In this document: positions 60,093-64,000 of the stretch, piece by piece
Numbering within the stretch: the first letter of the stretch is position 1
Layout: each line of letters starts with the position of its first letter
Assembly: GCA_918026815.1 (NCBI GenBank)
Contig: CAKJVC010000142.1
Coordinates: forward strand, 372,001 to 436,000
Origin: Chalara sp. BL73
Lineage: Eukaryota; Ascomycota; Leotiomycetes; Helotiales
Length of the DNA: 64,000 nucleotides
Reading direction: 5' to 3'
Notes under the pieces: model-generated
What the model was told of the DNA's origin: nothing
Database searches by the model: none
What the model saw: the letters and a program-made list of their open reading frames with translations, nothing else
Program-made: the position numbers and the translations under genes

Positions 60093-60425
60093 CTTTGCTG
60101 CTTCCAGAATGTGCCGAGGAAGAGGTGTATTGCTGGGCAGAAGGTCAAGACATATCGAAGGCGACTTGCCCCTGGTGACAAATCAATGCAAGAGCGCAAT
60201 ATACTGCCATTTGATAAAAGCGGTCGGGGGTGTCGCATCCATATCGCAGGCCGTGCCCCTATAATGACCAAGCGGGACGGGAATCGCTAAAAGCGGGTAA
60301 AATTGTGTTTGGCCCGCCATGGCCGTAGCCATAATTTTGAAGCTACAAAGACAAACTTTAAAGACAATTTCCACACGAAAACCAAACTCTCTTTTTCCCA
60401 TGAACAAATACTCGCAGTAACCAGA
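60093..60425. promoter_or_regulatory. Shared divergent promoter region (gpi8 / phosphatase-like)
   Basis: 333 bp between two divergent starts. It must hold both promoters; no specific element identified. Confidence 0.45.
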
Positions 60426-62652
60426 ATGGGTTGGCCGCCGGCTGTTGTCATTGTCGTCCGGTAGGCTATGTCTCTTTGTCATCGCACTTGAACTCTCTTA
60501 CAGGGATTGTAACTCGGACTTTATATCGAAGGCTTGCCCCCACTATGCTGCAAGCTCAGTTGCAAGCAGTAGAAAGCAGAATCTGTTTCTGAGCATTTGC
60601 TGACATTCCGATCAGACATGGCGCAAGACTCGATGCTGCAGATAACCAGTGGCACCTCACCTCACCGACTCCCTACGACCCTCCTCTTACATATGGCGGT
60701 TGGAACCAGTCAAAGGCACTCGGGGCACGCATAGCCAATATTCTGCGGACGCGAGAAACAGATGATGAGCTGCTCGAAGATGTAGGAGGGAACACCAGGA
60801 AGCGCAGGCACCGCATCATTATCCATACTTCGCCGTTCCTCCGATGTGTTCAAACGTCGACAGCTATCAGCGCAGGTCTTGCGCAAAACCCAGGACACAC
60901 CAAATCTCGACCATTGTCTTCCCACGCCCAAGCTACAGAGCGTAGAATTTCACAATTACATTCTTCCCCAAGAGTGCGGCCTATGGTAGATACGGGGTCT
61001 CCTAGACTCGCTCCAATCCCGGAGCCCGCATCGGAGGTTCGTGGGAGATCGGCGTCGACTAATATCCGAAAATCTACTCTTCGGATTGATGCATTCCTAG
61101 GGGAATGGCTATCTCCAGACTACTTCGAACTCATTACGCCTCCGCCAAGCTCGGTCATGATGGTAGCAGGAGCGAAAGCGGATTTATTGAGGAGGGAGGA
61201 TTACAGTTATCTTACTCAGCCGAGAAAATCTTCAGCTCAAGGGTTTCCAGGCGGATGGCAAAGCCCTACTGTTGCCCCTAAGAAGGCTGAGGATGAAACA
61301 CCATTGACCTCTCTTTCCAGCCTTGCTCAAGTTCTCCCAAGAAAGGATCGTGCCAATAGTCTCAGCAGTGTCGGCTCCAATGGAAACAAACCAAGTCCTC
61401 ATCGCACTAGAAGTCCCAATCCCCATGTCCCAGTGATACCTCCAGAATATGGTGTCTACCAACCACCCATCCCAACACACGCTATCTCGTCTTCTGAACC
61501 AACACCGCCTGGATATGTTGCTCATGCGAGAGATGCATGTGTTGAAGTTGACTACCAGTGGGATAGTATGCGTGAGCCGCAAAACTGGGGTACCGGGGGA
61601 GAGTACGGAGAGGAATGGAGCGCCATGCATAAAAGGTTCCGAACTGGAATGCAGAGAATGATTAACTGGTACAAGGATAATGATGATCCGGGCAAGCTCC
61701 TTGCCAAGTCCCCCCGGGTTCATAAAAATGGAGATAGGCAAAACGAAGAAGAAGAGGAAGACACCGATCTGGTGCTTATCCTGGTGACACACGGCGCTGG
61801 TTGTAATGCGCTCATTGGAGCCCTAACAAACCAGCCAGTGCTGATGGATGTTGGCATGTCGTCTCTCACAATGGCAGTTCGCAAACCTACCCCGGTTAAT
61901 TCTCCAGCAGCGACACCATTCGCTACTCCAAAATCACATTCACGTGCAGGCTCTCATAATATCGCAGTCGCCGATGAATATGACGTAAAGCTAATGGCCA
62001 ATACCGATCATTTACGACCTCCCAGCACCACATCTACTCCAGGAGTTTCAAGGAATTCTTCTTCCGCTGGAATGTTTCGTGAGAAAGACAATTCTTTCAG
62101 AGGAGCTTCAAGCGGACCAGATATACAAGATTCTAGAAGGTCAAGGGCTTTTGCGGGATCAGGCACTTTCGGTAGCATGCATCGCGCGGCAAATTCTGTC
62201 GGCGCTGAATTCAAACTACATACTCCAGGTAAGCATTCGAGAAAAGCACAAACTCCCTCATTAATTAACTTTTATTCATAGTAAGCCAAGGATCTATTGG
62301 TCTCTGGAGCGCTCCGGTTTCAGTAGCGGTAAGTTCCAGTTTACTATAAGAATCGAAATTGCCCAGCAAATAATCAAGGCGTGCCTGACCCATATCTAAC
62401 ATAAAGCTCCGATAGGCCCAAAGCACAGATGAGGAAAAGGACGATATGGTTTTGAACTTTAGCATCCAAAAGCAACCTGCCACATCTGCTGTAGCAGGTG
62501 AGGGGAAAGCAATTGACACGAAGCAAAAGAACGACGATAAAAATGGTGAAGATGATGATGTGGCTCCACTAGGGCTATGGGGAGGGAAACTTCCGGATGC
62601 TACAGTCAGGGAAGCTGGTCAGAAACGAAGATGGACAATCAACGAACGCTGA
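60426..62652 (+). CDS. Histidine-phosphatase (phosphoglycerate-mutase-like) protein with large disordered inserts
   Basis: Histidine phosphatase superfamily. Exons 60426-60460, 60616-62228, 62282-62328 and 62416-62652 (introns of 155, 53 and 87 nt) give about 643 residues. The first 11 codons encode MGWPPAVVIVV and the first exon ends inside the codon of the conserved Arg, so RHG is assembled by splicing across intron 1 (RHGARLDAADNQWHLTSPTP), then YDPPLTYGGWNQSKALGARI. The RIIIHTSPFLRCVQTSTAI block is the second phosphate-pocket region; the later conserved VTHGAGCNALIGALTNQP has the second catalytic His. Long Ser/Pro-rich inserts (about 125-280 and 410-550) separate and follow these blocks, as in fungal regulators of this type. 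Activity is unknown; it could act on phosphoproteins or be a scaffold. It is divergent from gpi8. Confidence 0.88.
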
Positions 62653-63553
62653 TGAGTGGCATTCAGTGCATTAAGGACGGGCTTAAACAGGCGTTGGGCT
62701 AGCGTAGCGATGGCGTTTGGCGAACTCCACAATTTCATAGCGGGATCATAGGATACATCGAAAAGAACGGCTGAATTCATGGCTTGTTATATTCAGTCAG
62801 GTTAACGGCATCATAGCGAGGCATTATGATACCAGTAATAATAAAAGCGGGGTATTTAGAGGCAAGTATTTTGTCATCAAAATGATAGTGATACATCTTG
62901 CACTATAAGCATTGGTTGTCCAAGATTTTGCTTCGCGAAACTCTAACCCCTATTTTATTCGCTTAATTTGTTATGAAGGATGAGGCATACAACGGCATGA
63001 CTCCTTGGTTTTAGAACGCCACATGTAATGATAATGTGTGAGCATAGGTAGATTCCTGGTTGTAGCAGTAATCTGAAACTGGCAAAATCATCAGAAATCC
63101 TCAGACTCTAGTGTACTCGGCGCTATATAGCTACAAACAGACCTTGAAACAGGCGACCCTTTTGCCTCGAGTTTCCTAATTGTGTCGTCCATACAATAGT
63201 AACTAATCACCCTCCTATAGATGCTGACTATAATTTGTCGATATCCTCAAAAGGGAAGACGTGGTTGCCTAGACAAGGCTGTATGATAACAGTTGTTGTG
63301 AATCAACATAAAAATTATAAAGCGAAAGCCAACACTGCAGTTCACCACATCGAATTCATTTTAGATTTCCCCTGGCTAGGACACCAAATCAGTACTTGAC
63401 GCATCCTAAGATCCTTCGGGCCGTAGTAGCTAGACTCGAGATGGCCAATGATGTCGAGCATTCTTCGCACAATGGCACACTAGGCGCGGTATCAGCTACT
63501 TCGTATATTATTATATCTTAGACAACCGTTCAGCATCACATACCACGAAAAAG
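62653..63553. other. Intergenic, no gene supported
   Basis: About 900 bp of A+T-rich sequence without supportable features, up to the F-box-type remnant. Confidence 0.5.
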
Positions 63554-64000
63554 CACTGATCATGTTGCACAGGCGCGATCCCCACATATCCATAGCATCG
63601 TCTGTCGCTCGCTACACTCCCGTACGATATCATCGCCACATCTTTGACTACCTCTGTCCCGCCTCCTCAGCCTGCCGGGGTCTCACCTGCAAGAAATTCT
63701 ACCTCATTCACCGCCACGTTCATGGTACCGTCGATCTCTACCATCCAGCTCAACCGTAGCCTGCCCTTCTATATTGGTATTTGGAGGAGCGGATGCTCCC
63801 GGGTTATGTCTGGGATCCTTCTGTTACATACGGGGTGCGGTTTGTGAGTTCGAGAGTTGAGCGAGGAGTATATGCGATTCCGGAGGGATCGGAGATTTGT
63901 TAGAAAGAGATCGGGCTGGCCAGATGATATTTGAGAGTGAGGGATACGCCGCTTTTTTTCAGGGAGGTGAGGTGGATGCTGGGAGGGATTCGGTTACATG
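63554..64000 (+). pseudogene. F-box-type gene remnant with in-frame stops (runs off the window)
   Basis: One continuous frame reads YHRHIFDYLCPASSACRGLT, then CKKFYLIHRHVHGTVDLYHP AQP, a TAG at about 63757, PALLYWYLEERMLPGYVWDP, SVTYGVRFVSSRVERGVYAI PEGSEIC, a TAG at about 63899, KEIGLAR, a TGA near 63923, then YLRVRDTPLFFREVRWMLGG. The start looks like the degenerate F-box helix (HRHIFDYL...CLGLTCKKF) of fungal F-box-like proteins. All three stops could come from single C-to-T changes of CAG or CGA codons. The 5' part before about 63620 and the 3' end beyond the window are unclear. Confidence 0.6.

Noticed and set aside
1..64000. Secondary metabolite cluster, CRISPR array, bacterial defence island or riboswitch
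   Set aside because: No polyketide synthase, NRPS or terpene enzyme, no regular direct repeats with spacers, and no bacterial gene features were seen. The organism is a eukaryote.

Overview
The window is nuclear DNA of a filamentous ascomycete (Pezizomycotina). The signs are genes with short introns of about 45-90 bases with GT...CTAAC/CTGAC...AG sites, genes on both strands with no operons, and families typical of moulds: Zn2Cys6 regulator, 2EXR and PAS proteins, Rds1-like protein, DUF4360 protein, PRC2 subunit Eed. The protein set looks to me like Leotiomycetes (Helotiales), but that is an inference from memory of homologues, not a search result.

Layout. 1-2.9 kb: a decayed gene of an unnamed fungal family. 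3.7-12.1 kb: a gene-rich housekeeping block with acyl-CoA-binding protein (+), tyrosyl-DNA phosphodiesterase (-), a membrane-anchored protein disulfide isomerase (+), and the PRC2 WD40 subunit Eed (-, nine exons). 15-20 kb: a PAS-domain protein and a broken Rds1/ferritin-like gene. 20.7-30.8 kb: Vps62-like protein, SGNH hydrolase, two multi-pass membrane proteins, a short-chain dehydrogenase, and a secreted DUF4360 protein. 31-46 kb: a sparse accessory stretch with a Zn2Cys6 regulator, a small cysteine-pair protein, a 2EXR protein, an MFS exporter, a carboxymuconolactone-decarboxylase-like protein, and a tRNA-Lys-like sequence with an unpaired acceptor stem. 46-52.5 kb: mitochondrial carnitine/acylcarnitine carrier and a 1,415-residue histidine-patterned coiled-coil protein. 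53.8-58.4 kb: a small secreted cysteine-rich protein, a 2OG-Fe(II) oxygenase that seems cut short by stops, and another 2EXR protein. 58.8-62.7 kb: GPI transamidase subunit Gpi8 and a histidine-phosphatase protein, divergent. The right edge carries an F-box-type pseudogene.

Exon structures were rebuilt by hand from reading-frame continuity, splice signals and remembered family sequences; each spliced model keeps an open frame. No operons are expected. Shared themes are housekeeping (lipid binding, DNA repair, ER folding, GPI anchoring, carnitine shuttle) beside accessory, partly decaying genes. Several of the decayed genes have stop codons that single C-to-T or G-to-A changes would explain, which is compatible with repeat-induced point mutation (RIP) or ordinary deamination. 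I did not find a convincing new defence or biosynthetic system. The most unusual items are the histidine-cored coiled coil, the Eed gene with two GC-AG introns and two tiny exons, and the decayed genes.
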